64,000 nt of DNA. Origin: Allobosea lupini. Its GTDB lineage: Bacteria; Pseudomonadota; Alphaproteobacteria; Rhizobiales; Beijerinckiaceae. The translations under genes and the position numbers were made by a program. Within the stretch, counting starts at the first letter, position 1, and each line of letters starts with the position of its first letter. Of this stretch, positions 7,590-17,079 are shown one piece after another. Under the pieces are notes generated by a model, which was not told the DNA's origin, did not search any database, and saw only the letters and a list, made by a program, of their open reading frames with translations. The stretch spans positions 186,001 to 250,000 of the forward strand of contig NZ_FOAN01000005.1 of NCBI RefSeq assembly GCF_900109525.1. The letters are read 5' to 3'.

Positions 7590-8231
7590 TCACGCGTCGC
7601 GGCCGTCGACCTCGAGCTTGAGCGATTCGACGGCGTCCTTCACCGCGTCGAGCTGCGGATAGATGGCGAGCGCCCGCCGATAGGCGACCATGGCGCGCTT
7701 GTCGTCGCCCTGCTGGCGCAGGATCGTGCCGAGGCCCATCATCGCGCCGTAATGGCGCGGCTCACGCTTCAGCGTCTCGGCGATGTCGAGCAGCGAGCGA
7801 ATCGGATCACCCGCGAGAAACAGCGCATTGGCCCGCTGATTCCAACCCTCGGCCCAGTCGGGCTCCAGGGTGACGACCCGGTCGAGCAATTCGATCGCCA
7901 GCGGCAATTCGCGCGCCTTCAGCGCATCCTGCGCTCTGGTCATGAGGAGATCGGCCGTATCCGACCCCGACCGCGCCCAGCGACGCTGGATCAGGTTGGC
8001 GATTCCCTTCGCCTCCTCCGGCGTCTTGGCGCCGGCAAGCCGCTCGAACAACCGGTCAAGCGTGACGGGGCTGCGCGGCGGCGGCACTTCCGGCAGGTTG
8101 GGCTTGTCGTCGCGATCGGCGTTCGGCACGGCGCCGTCACGCAACGGTTTGTCCTGCGCAAGAACCCCGGGGGCAGCTGCGAGCAGCAGCCCCGGAATCA
8201 GCGCAAGGCGGGCAAGACGAGAGAGTCTCAT
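7590..8231 (-). CDS. Secreted or periplasmic TPR-repeat protein
   Basis: 213 residues with a clear signal peptide (LALIPGLLLAAAPGVLAQ, predicted cleavage after AQ). Residues about 85-200 contain tetratricopeptide-like helices, for example DLLMTRAQDALKARELPLAI then LELLDRVV and ALFLAGDPIRSLLDIAETL. Such proteins are protein-protein adaptors; the partner is unknown. It ends 6 bases before the alpha/beta hydrolase start on the same strand, so the two are probably co-transcribed. Confidence 0.75.
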   Translation of the reverse strand: MRLSRLARLALIPGLLLAAAPGVLAQDKPLRDGAVPNADRDDKPNLPEVPPPRSPVTLDRLFERLAGAKTPEEAKGIANLIQRRWARSGSDTADLLMTRAQDALKARELPLAIELLDRVVTLEPDWAEGWNQRANALFLAGDPIRSLLDIAETLKREPRHYGAMMGLGTILRQQGDDKRAMVAYRRALAIYPQLDAVKDAVESLKLEVDGRDA

Positions 8232-8312
8232 GCCCTCAAGGTGAGCCCGGCGAAGCCCGGCGTCAATTCACGGCCCAGCGAGATCGCTGGAGAACATGGC
8301 CATGCACACGCC

Positions 8313-8344
8313 AAAAAAGCGGGCCGCACACTGTGCAGCCCGCT
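8313..8344 (-). terminator. Rho-independent terminator of rpmJ
   Basis: Read on the minus strand, AGCGGGC and GCCCGCT form a 7-bp stem around a loop containing TGCACAGTGTGC, followed directly by six T residues. It lies 50 bases after the rpmJ stop codon. Confidence 0.85.
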
Positions 8345-8393
8345 CAATCTCGACAAGGAAGCTTCCAGCGCAGCCCGACGGCCGCACGGAATC

Positions 8394-8519
8394 TCAGCCC
8401 TGACGCGCCTTGAAGCGCTTCTGGACCTTGTTGATGATGTAGACGCGGCCCTTACGGCGCACGAGCTGGTTATCGCGGTGGCGCGCGCGCAGCGACTTCA
8501 GCGAATTGCGGATCTTCAT
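8394..8519 (-). CDS. rpmJ: 50S ribosomal protein L36
   Basis: A 41-residue basic protein beginning [20 protein letters not shown] and ending in [10 protein letters not shown]. It is the longer, C-minus form of L36, lacking the CxxC...CxxxxH zinc ligands, as is usual in alphaproteobacteria, where the gene stands outside the ribosomal protein operons. It binds 23S rRNA in the large subunit. It is followed by a strong terminator, so it is monocistronic. Confidence 0.96.
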   Translation of the reverse strand: MKIRNSLKSLRARHRDNQLVRRKGRVYIINKVQKRFKARQG

Positions 8520-8796
8520 AACCGGTACTCCCATCGGCCCGCCTCGCGGCGAAACCGGTCAAAAAACTGAAGGCGACGCGAACCGGAGGCCGGCTCTCAT
8601 CGAGCAAACGACATGCGCGCCTGATGCGATGGCCGGCTGTATAAGGATTTTGCCGGGATTGGCAAGGCCCCGGCGCGTTTTTCCGCCTGGTGATCGCGTG
8701 CGTCATGCTCTCGTCGCAATCGCATGGCGGCCCTAGCGTCCCGGCCACTGCATACCTAGATTGCGGCGACGGCAGACCTATCAGGGAGCTCTCTCC

Positions 8797-9690
8797 ATGT
8801 TCAACGCCAAGTCCCTCCTCGACGCCCTAGTCAATGCGGGGAGCCAGGCTGGCGCCCAGGGCGGCCAGGCCGGCGGGTTGGGCGGCGTGCTCGGCAACCT
8901 CGCCCAGCAGGTCCAGCAAGCCGGCGGCGCCGGCGGCCTCGCCGGCATGGCCGGCCAGATCTTCGGGCAGGCCAGCCAGGGCGTGCAGGACGCCGCCCGC
9001 AATACCGGCCTGCAGCAAGGCGCGACCGATATCGTCGGCCAGTTCTCCGGCGGCAAGACACCCGAGCAGTTGATCGAGCAGGCCAAGGGCATGCTTGGCG
9101 GCAACCAGCTCGCCGCCGGCGCCGTGCTCGGCGGCCTCGGCGCGCTGATCTTCGGCACCTCGGCAGGCCGCTCGATCGCCGGCTCCGCCGCCAAGCTCGG
9201 CGGCCTCGCTCTGGTCGGGGGCCTCGCCTACAAGGCCTATCAGAACTATCAGGCCGGCAAGCCGCTGCTCGGCGCAGATCAGCAGGCCGCGCTTCCCGCA
9301 CCGGCCGGTTCCGGCTTCGAGCCTGAAGCTGCCAAGAACGAGCACGCGCTGGTCTTCATCCGCGCCATGATCGCAGCCTCCGCTGCCGACGGCCATATCG
9401 ACGATGTCGAGCGCAATGCCATCATCGGCGGGCTGCGCGAGGCCGGGCTCGATGCCGAAGCCAATCAGTGGCTCGCCAACGAGCTGGCGAACCCGGCGAG
9501 CGTGGATACGCTGGTCGAGGGCGCCGAGACGCCCGAGCTCGCGGCGCAGATCTATACGGCTGCCCGGATCGCCATCAATCCGGATACCCCGGCCGAGAAG
9601 GACTTCCTCGCCGGCCTCGCCGGCTCGCTCGGCCTCGATGCCGAGCTGGTCGCGAACATCGATGCGGCCGCGAGCGCCGCGAAGGCCTGA
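8797..9690 (+). CDS. DUF533 / TerB-like protein
   Basis: 297 residues from the ATG at 8797, preceded by AGGGAG. The first 110 residues are rich in Gly, Ala and Gln with low complexity (GGQAGGLGGVLGNLAQQVQQ). A hydrophobic glycine-rich stretch at about 115-150 (AAGAVLGGLGALIFGTSAGR) could insert in a membrane. The C-terminal 110 residues form a TerB-like helical domain with acidic DGHIDDVERNAIIGGL and INPDTPAEKDFLAGLA, as in YebE/DUF533 proteins. The function of the family is unknown; related TerB domains are thought to bind metal or act in envelope stress. Confidence 0.8.
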   Translation: MFNAKSLLDALVNAGSQAGAQGGQAGGLGGVLGNLAQQVQQAGGAGGLAGMAGQIFGQASQGVQDAARNTGLQQGATDIVGQFSGGKTPEQLIEQAKGMLGGNQLAAGAVLGGLGALIFGTSAGRSIAGSAAKLGGLALVGGLAYKAYQNYQAGKPLLGADQQAALPAPAGSGFEPEAAKNEHALVFIRAMIAASAADGHIDDVERNAIIGGLREAGLDAEANQWLANELANPASVDTLVEGAETPELAAQIYTAARIAINPDTPAEKDFLAGLAGSLGLDAELVANIDAAASAAKA

Positions 9691-9760
9691 CCGGTAACGC
9701 AGGTCTGCAGTGCGCCGGGCATGGATTGACCGCCCGGCGCGCCGAGCCGTCCAATGCGGC

Positions 9761-11074
9761 ATGCAATCACCAAATCCGCATTGGTCGGCGCGCCTGCCGT
9801 TCTATTATGGCTGGCTCGTCATCGGCATCGCCTTCGTCACCATGGCGGTGGCGGTCAACGCGCGCACGGCGTTCTCGCTGCTGCTGCCGCCGCTGATCGG
9901 CGAATTCGGCTGGGATCGCGGCCTCGCCTCGGGCGCGTTCTCCTTCGGCTTCCTGCTGTCGGCCGTGACCAGCACCTTCGTCGGCCGCATGATGGACAAG
10001 CACGGACCGCGCGTGGTCATCGAGACCGGCGTGGCGATGCTGGCAGCGGGCATGTTGATCGCGCCTGCGATCGGCGCGGCCTGGCACCTCTATTTGACGC
10101 TTGGCGTCCTCGTCGGCTGCGGCGCCAACCTGATGAGCTTCTCGGCGCAGTCGCTGTTCCTGCCCAACTGGTTCGTGCGGCGCCGGGCCTTCGCCATCAG
10201 CATCGCCTTTTCCGGCGTCGGCTTCGGGGCGCTGCTGCTCCTGCCCTGGCTGCAATCGATCATCAGCCGGGACGGCTGGCGCGCGGCCTGCTGGATCATG
10301 GGCCTGCTCGTCCTGTTCCTCCTCGGCCCGCTCAACCTGCTGGTTCGGCGCCGGCCGCAGGATCTCGGCCTGCAGCCGGACGGCGAGACTGCCCCGCCCG
10401 GCACCGTCGCCGAGCAACGCAAGGCGGCGGTGGTCGATCCGGCCTGGGTCGCGGTCGACTGGACGCTGGCGCGGGCACTGCGCACGGCCCGCCTCTGGTG
10501 GATCATGATCGGCTATTTCTGCGCGCTCGTCGCTTGGTATGCCGTCCAGGTCCACCAGACCAAGTACCTGATCGAGGTCGGTTTTTCTCCGCTCATGGCG
10601 GCTTGGGCGCTGGGGCTGGTCAGCGCCGTCGCCATCCCCGGCCAGATCGCGCTCGGCGCCCTGTCGGACCGGATCGGCCGGGAATGGATCTGGATGATCG
10701 GCTGCCTCGGCTTTGCCATCTGCTATGCCGCGCTGATCGCGCTGGAGCACACACCCTCGCCCGTGTTGCTCTATGTGATGGTGATCACGCAGGGCTTCCT
10801 GGGTTATGCGATCACCTCGGTGCTGGGGCCGATCGTCTTCGAGATTTTCGAGGGGCCGCATTTCGGCGCCATCTTCGGGACGGTCACGGTGGCGCTGCTC
10901 GGTGGCGGCGCCGCCGGACCCTGGCTCGCCGGCACGATCCACGACGCCACCGGCAGCTACCGCCTCGCTTTCCTGCTGGTCATCGCCTGCTGCTTCATCT
11001 CGGCGGCAGCGATCTGGCTGGCAGCGCCGCGCAAGGTCCGGCTGGTGCCGGGCCGCGTCAAGTCGTCCGGCTGA
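9761..11074 (+). CDS. Major facilitator superfamily transporter
   Basis: 437 residues with about 12 hydrophobic membrane segments. The loop between segments 2 and 3 reads GRMMDKHGPR, a variant of the MFS signature, repeated as GALSDRIGREW in the second half. Overall resemblance is to the oxalate/formate antiporter and monocarboxylate porter group; the substrate is unknown. The ATG at 9761 is chosen because the protein then starts just before the first membrane helix; no good ribosome binding site is visible. Its stop codon directly abuts the stop of the convergent NIPSNAP gene. Confidence 0.85.
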   Translation: MQSPNPHWSARLPFYYGWLVIGIAFVTMAVAVNARTAFSLLLPPLIGEFGWDRGLASGAFSFGFLLSAVTSTFVGRMMDKHGPRVVIETGVAMLAAGMLIAPAIGAAWHLYLTLGVLVGCGANLMSFSAQSLFLPNWFVRRRAFAISIAFSGVGFGALLLLPWLQSIISRDGWRAACWIMGLLVLFLLGPLNLLVRRRPQDLGLQPDGETAPPGTVAEQRKAAVVDPAWVAVDWTLARALRTARLWWIMIGYFCALVAWYAVQVHQTKYLIEVGFSPLMAAWALGLVSAVAIPGQIALGALSDRIGREWIWMIGCLGFAICYAALIALEHTPSPVLLYVMVITQGFLGYAITSVLGPIVFEIFEGPHFGAIFGTVTVALLGGGAAGPWLAGTIHDATGSYRLAFLLVIACCFISAAAIWLAAPRKVRLVPGRVKSSG

Positions 11075-11410
11075 TCAGGGCGCGCGCTTGACGCCCTGGT
11101 CGTCCTCGAAGACCGGCCGGAAGAAGCTGCGCTCATAGCTGACGATGAAGCGGTGCTTCTCGTTCTCGGCGACCACCGCGAGGCATTCGGCATCCTTGAA
11201 CGAGGCCTCGCGATAGGCCTCGTACTCGGCGAAGGACGGGAAGCTGAACATTGCCAGCGCGACGTTGGAGGTGCCTTCCGACGGCATGAAATAGCCGTGG
11301 TGCTTGCCGCCGAAGCGCTCGACCAGGCGGATCCAGGCCTTGCCATAGGCTTCGAAGGCCGGGAGCTGGTAGGGGTCGACGATGTAGCGCAAATGGCAGG
11401 TGATCGTCAT
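11075..11410 (-). CDS. NIPSNAP family protein
   Basis: 111 residues, matching a single NIPSNAP (ferredoxin-like dimeric alpha/beta barrel) domain: MTITCHLRYIVDPYQLPAFE, GGKHHGYFMPSEGTSN and YEAYREASFKD. Members often bind small aromatic or carbonyl compounds but function is poorly known. The aminotransferase gene ends two bases upstream on the same strand, so they are probably co-transcribed. Confidence 0.87.
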   Translation of the reverse strand: MTITCHLRYIVDPYQLPAFEAYGKAWIRLVERFGGKHHGYFMPSEGTSNVALAMFSFPSFAEYEAYREASFKDAECLAVVAENEKHRFIVSYERSFFRPVFEDDQGVKRAP

Positions 11411-11412
11411 GG

Positions 11413-12597
11413 TCAGGCAGCCTTCGCACTCTTGAGAAACTCGGCCATCCGCCCGAGCGCACGTTCGATATTCTCCAGCGAATTGGCGTAGGAGAGCCGG
11501 ATATAGCCCTCGCCATGCACGCCGAAATCCGGCCCGCCGATCGTGGCGACGCCGGTTTCCTCGAGCAGGGCCGAGGCCAGCTTCTTAGCCTTCCAGCCGG
11601 TCTGCGACACGTTCGGAAAGGCGTAGAAGGCACCCTTCGGCACGATGCAGGAGACGCCCGGCAGCGCGTTGAGCCCGGCGACCACCGCCTTCCGACGTCG
11701 GTCGAACTCCGCCAGCATCATCGCGACCGCATCCTGCGGGCCGGTCAGTGCGGCGAGCCCCGCCCATTGCGCCGGGGCGTTGACGCAGGAATGCGAGTTC
11801 ACCGCGAGCTTGCGGGCGTTGTCGTAGAGCGGCTTCGGCCAGACCGAGAAGCCCATGCGCCAGCCGGTCATGGCATAGGTCTTCGACCAGCCATTGAGCA
11901 GGATCAGCCGGTCGCGGATCTCGGGATAGCTCAGCAGGCAGACATGCTTCTCCCCGTCATAGAGCATCTGGTCGTAGATCTCGTCCGACATCACGGCGAC
12001 ATCGGGGAAGCGGGCGAGGCCGGCGACGAGCTTGTCGACCTCGGCCTTGGGCGTGACGCCACCGGTCGGGTTCGCCGGCGAGTTGACGATCAGCAGCCGC
12101 GTCTTCGGCGTGATCAGCGACAGAGTCTCCTCCGCGGAGAAGGCAAAGCCGTTCTCCTCGCGGATCGGCACGGGCACCGGCGTCGCGCCGGTATACTCGA
12201 TCATCGAGCGATAGATCGGGAAGCCTGGATCGGGATAGAGGATCTCGGCGCCGGGCTCGCCGAACATCAAGATCGCCATGAACATGGTGACCTTGCCGCC
12301 CGGCACGATCATCACCTCCTCAGGCGAGACATCGACCGAAAAGCGCTTGTGCAGGTCGGCGGCGACGGCCTCGCGCAACGGCAGGATGCCGTTGGCCGGC
12401 GTGTAGCCGTGATGGCCGTCGCGCAGAGCCTTCACCGCCGCCTCGACGATATGCTCCGGCGTCGGGAAATCCGGCTGGCCGATACCGAGATTGATGATGT
12501 CCTTGCCCTGGCGCTGCAATTCGGTGGCGCGGGCGAGCACGGCAAAGGCGTTCTCCTCGCCGATCCGGCCAAAGGACGGGACGACATGCAGCGTCAT
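11413..12597 (-). CDS. Class I/II PLP-dependent aminotransferase (aspartate aminotransferase fold)
   Basis: 394 residues from the ATG at 12597, which has GAGGA eight bases upstream; a longer frame has no ribosome binding site. Motifs: INLGIGQPDFPTP, YTPANGILPLREA, NSPANPTGG (PLP-binding Asn), MSDEIYDQM (Asp and Tyr), GWSKTYAMTGWRMG (Schiff-base Lys) and YIRLSYANS (substrate carboxylate Arg). The reaction is transfer of an amino group to a 2-oxo acid; the amino donor cannot be told. Next to a NIPSNAP gene on the same strand. Confidence 0.9.
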   Translation of the reverse strand: MTLHVVPSFGRIGEENAFAVLARATELQRQGKDIINLGIGQPDFPTPEHIVEAAVKALRDGHHGYTPANGILPLREAVAADLHKRFSVDVSPEEVMIVPGGKVTMFMAILMFGEPGAEILYPDPGFPIYRSMIEYTGATPVPVPIREENGFAFSAEETLSLITPKTRLLIVNSPANPTGGVTPKAEVDKLVAGLARFPDVAVMSDEIYDQMLYDGEKHVCLLSYPEIRDRLILLNGWSKTYAMTGWRMGFSVWPKPLYDNARKLAVNSHSCVNAPAQWAGLAALTGPQDAVAMMLAEFDRRRKAVVAGLNALPGVSCIVPKGAFYAFPNVSQTGWKAKKLASALLEETGVATIGGPDFGVHGEGYIRLSYANSLENIERALGRMAEFLKSAKAA

Positions 12598-12826
12598 GGC
12601 AGTTTCCTCTTCACGTGCGGCGCCAGCGGTTGCGCCTTTCCCACTCTCTTCCGTGCAAAGCACCGAGCTGGCAAGAGGACCGCGCCGACCGCCATCACGA
12701 CACGCAAGGCCCTGCAGCGCATCTCGACATCAGAAGCCCGCAATGCAATCCTGACGTTCATAAGGACGGCCGGATCCGCGGCTTCGCCAGCGCTTGCCTC
12801 GACCGCGACCGTTTAGGGGGCGAAAC

Positions 12827-14887
12827 ATGGCAAAAGCGACGACATCCGGAAAGCCGCCGGCGGAACGCGCCAGCGAGGCTCAAAAGCCGATCGAGCCGGT
12901 GACCCCGGCGGAAGCAGCGGCCAAGATTGGAGCGGAACCTGCCCCGGCCCCGATCGAGATGCCGTCCGATACGGTCGCCGACGTCGACGCCCCCGTAATC
13001 CGGATCGCCAATCGTAGTTTCAGCGCCAGTCCCAAGAAACTCTCGGGGCGCAGGCTGGATGTCCTGCCGGACCTGCCGGATATCCGCGACCGCATCTACC
13101 AGCCTCATCTGCGGGCTTTGAGACCGAGCCGCTATCCGTCGATCCCCTTCAAGATCCGCGATCAGGGCAGCAGCAACAGCTGCACGGGCTATGCGCTCGC
13201 CCATGCCGTGGACATGCTGCTGCATCGTGCCGGTCTGGACGCGCCGGCGATCAGCGTCAGCGCCCGCATGCTGTACGAAATGGCCAAACTGAACGACGAG
13301 TGGACCGGTACCCGCTACGAGGGGTCGAGCATTCGCGGCGCGATCAGCGGCTTCTACCGCAACGGCGTCTGCACCCAGGGACTGGTCGACGACGATGCGA
13401 CCGATCCGTGGGTCCTGACCTATGAGATCGGCAAGGAGGCGCGCCAGAACCGGATCGGCGCCTACTATAGATTGATGCCGGATCTCGCCGACTATCACGC
13501 CGCCATCGACGAGATCGGCGTCATCGTCGCCTCCGCGCAGATTCACTCGGGCTGGGCCAAGCCGGAAAAGAATCAGATCGTGCCGAGCGGCGTGTCCGCC
13601 GGTGGCCACGCCTTCGCCATCGTCGGCTATGACGCAACCGGCTTCTGGGTGCTGAACTCCTGGGGCAGTGCCTGGGGCGATGACGGCATTGCCCACTGGT
13701 CGTACGAGGACTGGGCCGCGACCGTCATGGATGCGTGGGTGCTGCAGCTCGGCGTCCGTGCACCGACTGCCTTCAGCGCCCTGCCACGACGCACGCTCGC
13801 CAATGCCGGCCTGCTCAAGGAGACCGCAGCGTCCCCTGTCCGGACGGATATCGTCGGCCATTTCATCAATATCGACGACGGCGCCTACGTCACCGGCGGC
13901 CGCTACTATTCGCCGACGCCGGCTGAAATGACCGAGACCGTCAAGCGCCTCGTCGATCCCACATCGAACGAGGGGCAGGGTTACCAGCATCTCGTCATCT
14001 ACGCCCATGGCGGCCTGAACAGCACCAGCGACGAAGCCAACCGGATCGCCACGTGGAAGCGCAACGCGGTCTTCAGCCGCAATGGGATCTATAACTTCCA
14101 TCTGATGTGGAACACCGAGGCGATCGGCGAGGTCTTCGGCAAGATGTCCGAGGCGCAGGACGGACGCGCCGCCGGCTTTCTCGGCGACCTCGCGCTCGAG
14201 ACGCTGCTGCGCCCTCTCGGTCTGCGAGCCTGGCGCAACATGAAGCAGGATGCCACCATGTCCTTCGCCAAGGGTACGAGCTACGATGGCGGCTTCTACG
14301 GGCTGAAGCCGCTGCTCCAGGGTCTCGACAAGGCCGGCAAGCGGCCAGTGCTGCACCTGGTCGGCCACAGTGCCGGCTCGATCATGCTGGGCGAAATGCT
14401 GGCCGCGATGTCCCGCTTCGGCCTGTCGCAGCTCGAGCTCGGCTCGATCCACCTGATGGCGCCGGCCTGCACCACCGAGTTTTTCCAGGAGACTTATGCA
14501 CGCTATCTCGCCAAGCCCGGCGGACCGGCGCTGATCGACAAGATCTACCTCTACAATCTCGATGACGAACGCGAGCGGAACGATGTCGTCGGCTGGGGTG
14601 GGCCGTTCGGCTACGGTCGTTCGCTCCTCTATCTTGTCTCCCGCGCGTATGAGGAGAAAGCCAATATGCCATTGGCCGGCATGCAGCGCTTCCGCGACGA
14701 GTTGGCACCCTCAAACAAGATCCGGATCGACTATTCGTCGAGCGCGAACGACAAGCTCGGCCTGACCCGCTCGACCAGCCATGGCGGCTTCGACAACGAT
14801 GTTGCCACGCTGACGACCATCATGACGCGGATTCTCGGCAAAGCCCCGAAAAAGCCTCCGACCAGCGACGAACTGACGGGCTATTGA
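12827..14887 (+). CDS. Fusion of papain-like (C1A) cysteine protease and alpha/beta hydrolase
   Basis: 686 residues from the ATG at 12827, preceded by AGGGGG. Residues 1-75 are Ala/Pro/Glu-rich, with no signal peptide. Residues about 80-310 are a C1A peptidase: IRDQGSSNSCTGYALAHAV gives oxyanion Gln113 and nucleophile Cys119, SAGGHAFAIVGYD gives His261 and LNSWGSAWGDDG gives Asn277. Residues about 385-670 look like an alpha/beta hydrolase: VIYAHGGLNS (oxyanion), HLVGHSAGSIM with Ser515, and STSHGGFDND with His652 as likely base. Both sets of catalytic residues are present. The protein lacks the propeptide usual in papains. The gene is monocistronic, divergent from the aminotransferase. Family-level call is firm for both halves; biological role unknown, cytoplasmic unless exported by another route. 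Confidence 0.85.
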   Translation: MAKATTSGKPPAERASEAQKPIEPVTPAEAAAKIGAEPAPAPIEMPSDTVADVDAPVIRIANRSFSASPKKLSGRRLDVLPDLPDIRDRIYQPHLRALRPSRYPSIPFKIRDQGSSNSCTGYALAHAVDMLLHRAGLDAPAISVSARMLYEMAKLNDEWTGTRYEGSSIRGAISGFYRNGVCTQGLVDDDATDPWVLTYEIGKEARQNRIGAYYRLMPDLADYHAAIDEIGVIVASAQIHSGWAKPEKNQIVPSGVSAGGHAFAIVGYDATGFWVLNSWGSAWGDDGIAHWSYEDWAATVMDAWVLQLGVRAPTAFSALPRRTLANAGLLKETAASPVRTDIVGHFINIDDGAYVTGGRYYSPTPAEMTETVKRLVDPTSNEGQGYQHLVIYAHGGLNSTSDEANRIATWKRNAVFSRNGIYNFHLMWNTEAIGEVFGKMSEAQDGRAAGFLGDLALETLLRPLGLRAWRNMKQDATMSFAKGTSYDGGFYGLKPLLQGLDKAGKRPVLHLVGHSAGSIMLGEMLAAMSRFGLSQLELGSIHLMAPACTTEFFQETYARYLAKPGGPALIDKIYLYNLDDERERNDVVGWGGPFGYGRSLLYLVSRAYEEKANMPLAGMQRFRDELAPSNKIRIDYSSSANDKLGLTRSTSHGGFDNDVATLTTIMTRILGKAPKKPPTSDELTGY

Positions 14888-15097
14888 AGGCCGGCCACCG
14901 GTCTGCAGATACGGCCCGACCCACATCGATGCGGCGTAGCATGTGAATTCGGGTCGGCGATTTGTCCACTCTCACCGCGCGCGCGGCTGCGCTGCCTGGG
15001 AGGCAGGGGCGCATTTGGAACACTTGCAAACTGCGCCGCAGCGACCTTTGCTGGCGAGGGCGCCAACCAAGCGATTGGCACGGCGCTTCAAGTCGTT

Positions 15098-15110
15098 GTA
15101 TGCAGCATAC
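15098..15110. promoter_or_regulatory. Palindrome, candidate GntR-type operator upstream of the dehydratase
   Basis: GTATGCAGCATAC is a perfect 6-bp inverted repeat around a central A; with flanks it reads TTGTATGCAGCATACAG. It lies about 120 bases before the dehydratase start. Shape and length suit a GntR-family dimer. Confidence 0.45.
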
Positions 15111-15163
15111 AGCAATTGCGGCAAGTGTTCTTGCCACTTCGCCTCAGATCGGCATGACCTGCC

Positions 15164-15182
15164 GGTCAAATCGATTTAAAGA
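15164..15182. promoter_or_regulatory. LacI-type operator, site 1 (sugar-acid dehydratase)
   Basis: TCAAATCGATTTAAA (15166-15180) is an imperfect palindrome centred on CG at 15172-15173. It resembles four other sites in this island (17207, 24254, 31956, 34007). It lies about 50 bases before the chosen dehydratase start. Confidence 0.45.
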
Positions 15183-15232
15183 CGATGCCGAAGCGGCGCG
15201 AAGGCCGCCTGGCTGCGAGAGGGAATGACGGG

Positions 15233-17068
15233 ATGGCCAAGACGCCGACGAGCAAGACGCCTGGGAAGAAGCCGGTCCGCAAGGTCAAGCCGGAGCAGTT
15301 GCGCTCGAAAGCCTGGTTCGACAATCCTGCCAATGCCGACATGACCGCGCTCTATATCGAGCGCACCATGAATTTCGGTCTGTCGCGCGAGGAGTTGCAG
15401 TCCGGCCGGCCGATCATCGGCATCGCTCAGACCGGCTCCGACATCGCCCCCTGCAACCGCCATCACCTCGAGCTCGCCTCCCGCGTCCGCGACGGCATCC
15501 GCGAGATGGGCGGCATTCCCTTCGAGTTCCCGATCCATCCGATCCAGGAAACCTGCAAGCGGCCGACCGCCTCGCTCGACCGCAACCTGCAGTATCTCAG
15601 CCTGGTCGAGATCCTCTACGGCTACCCGCTCGACGGCGTCGTTCTGACCACCGGCTGCGACAAGACCACGCCGGCCCAGATCATGGCCGCCGCGACGGTC
15701 GACATCCCGGCGATCGCCCTGCCCGGCGGGCCGATGCTGAACGGCGACTTCCGCGGCGAGCGCACCGGCTCGGGCACCATCGTCTGGAAGGCGCGCCAGA
15801 TGATGGCGGCCGGTGAGATCGATTATCGCGGCTTCGTCGATCTTGTTGCCTCGTCCGCGCCGTCGGCCGGCCACTGTAACACCATGGGCACGGCCTCGAC
15901 CATGAACGCGCTCGCCGAGGCGATGGGCATGACCCTGCCCGGCGCCGCCGCGATCCCGGCACCTTATCGCGACCGCTACGAGATGGCCTATCTCACCGGC
16001 CGCCGCATCGTCGAGATGGTCTGGGAGAACCTGATCCCCTCGAAGATCCTGACACGCGAAGCCTTCGAGAACACCATCGTCATCAACTCGGCGATCGGCG
16101 GCTCGACCAATGCCCCGATCCACGTCAACGCCATCGCCAAGCATATCGGCGTCAAGCTCGACAACGAGGACTGGACCAAGATCGGCTACGACACGCCGCT
16201 CTTGGTCAACATGCAGCCCGCGGGCGAGTATCTCGGCGAGGACTATTACCGGGCCGGCGGCCTGCCCGCCGTCATCGCCGAGCTGCTCGAGAAGGGCAAG
16301 CTCAAGCCGGCGATCACCGCCAACGGCCGCACCCATGAGGAGAACTGCAAGGGCTTCTTCGCGATCAATCGCAACGTCATCAAGAGCTACGACGAGCCGA
16401 TGAAGAAGGAGGCCGGGTTCCTCAACCTGTCCGGCAACCTGTTCGACTCGGCGATCATGAAGACCTCGGTGATCACGCCGGAGTTCCGCAAGCGCTATCT
16501 CGAGAACCCGAAGGATCCGATGGCCTTCGAGGGCAAGGCCGTCGTCTTCGACGGGCCGGAGGATTACCATCACCGCATCGACGATCCGGCGCTGGCGATC
16601 GACGAGCATACGGTTCTCTTCATCCGCGGCGTCGGCCCGGTCGGCTATCCCGGCGCGGCCGAGGTGGTGAACATGCGGCCGCCGGATTACCTGATCAAGA
16701 AGGGTGTCACCGCCCTCGCCTGCGTCGGCGACGGCCGCCAGTCCGGCACCTCGGGCTCGCCCTCGATCCTCAACGCCTCGCCGGAAGCGGCGACCGGCGG
16801 CGGGCTGGCGCTGCTCAAGACCGGCGACAAGGTCCGCATCGACCTGAAGAAGCGCACCGCCAACATCCTGATCTCGGACGAGGAGCTGGAGAAGCGCCGC
16901 GCCGAGCTCAAGGCGGCTGGCGGCTACAAGTATCCGAAGAGCCAGACGCCCTGGCAGGAGATCCAGCGCAAGATCGTCGACGAACTCTCCGAGGGCATGG
17001 TGCTGAAGCCGGCGGTCAAGTACCAGAAGATCCACAAGAAGTTCGGCATTCCGCGCGACAACCACTGA
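15233..17068 (+). CDS. IlvD/Edd-family sugar-acid dehydratase (arabonate/xylonate dehydratase type)
   Basis: 611 residues from the ATG at 15233; an in-frame ATG at 15185 would place the start almost on the operator. The three [2Fe-2S] cluster cysteines are Cys74 (DIAPCNRHH), Cys142 (TTGCDKTTP) and Cys215 ([13 protein letters not shown]); the catalytic-serine region near the C-terminus reads [11 protein letters not shown]. The [13 protein letters not shown] stretch and the 570-610 length point to the pentonate/hexonate dehydratases (L-arabonate, D-xylonate, D-fuconate) rather than IlvD or Edd. It removes water from an aldonate to give a 2-keto-3-deoxy acid. Neighbouring sugar transporter and dehydrogenase genes support sugar-acid breakdown; the exact sugar is unknown. 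Confidence 0.87.
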   Translation: MAKTPTSKTPGKKPVRKVKPEQLRSKAWFDNPANADMTALYIERTMNFGLSREELQSGRPIIGIAQTGSDIAPCNRHHLELASRVRDGIREMGGIPFEFPIHPIQETCKRPTASLDRNLQYLSLVEILYGYPLDGVVLTTGCDKTTPAQIMAAATVDIPAIALPGGPMLNGDFRGERTGSGTIVWKARQMMAAGEIDYRGFVDLVASSAPSAGHCNTMGTASTMNALAEAMGMTLPGAAAIPAPYRDRYEMAYLTGRRIVEMVWENLIPSKILTREAFENTIVINSAIGGSTNAPIHVNAIAKHIGVKLDNEDWTKIGYDTPLLVNMQPAGEYLGEDYYRAGGLPAVIAELLEKGKLKPAITANGRTHEENCKGFFAINRNVIKSYDEPMKKEAGFLNLSGNLFDSAIMKTSVITPEFRKRYLENPKDPMAFEGKAVVFDGPEDYHHRIDDPALAIDEHTVLFIRGVGPVGYPGAAEVVNMRPPDYLIKKGVTALACVGDGRQSGTSGSPSILNASPEAATGGGLALLKTGDKVRIDLKKRTANILISDEELEKRRAELKAAGGYKYPKSQTPWQEIQRKIVDELSEGMVLKPAVKYQKIHKKFGIPRDNH

Positions 17069-17079
17069 CACGGCACAGG

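Larger units (their letters stand above)
14888..15232. other. Intergenic region with regulatory palindromes, no supported gene
   Basis: About 345 bases between the protease-hydrolase fusion and the dehydratase. It contains the palindrome at 15098-15110 and the LacI-type site around 15172. A 65-codon minus-strand frame across 14972-15169 starts with TTG, has no family resemblance and was not accepted. Confidence 0.55.

Noticed and set aside
8470..8748. Minus-strand 92-codon frame upstream of rpmJ
   Set aside because: Overlaps rpmJ in another frame and has no family features; rpmJ is certain.
14972..15169. Minus-strand 65-codon frame with a CxC-x2-C cluster
   Set aside because: TTG start without ribosome site, overlaps the operator region; resemblance to a zinc-binding peptide is too weak.
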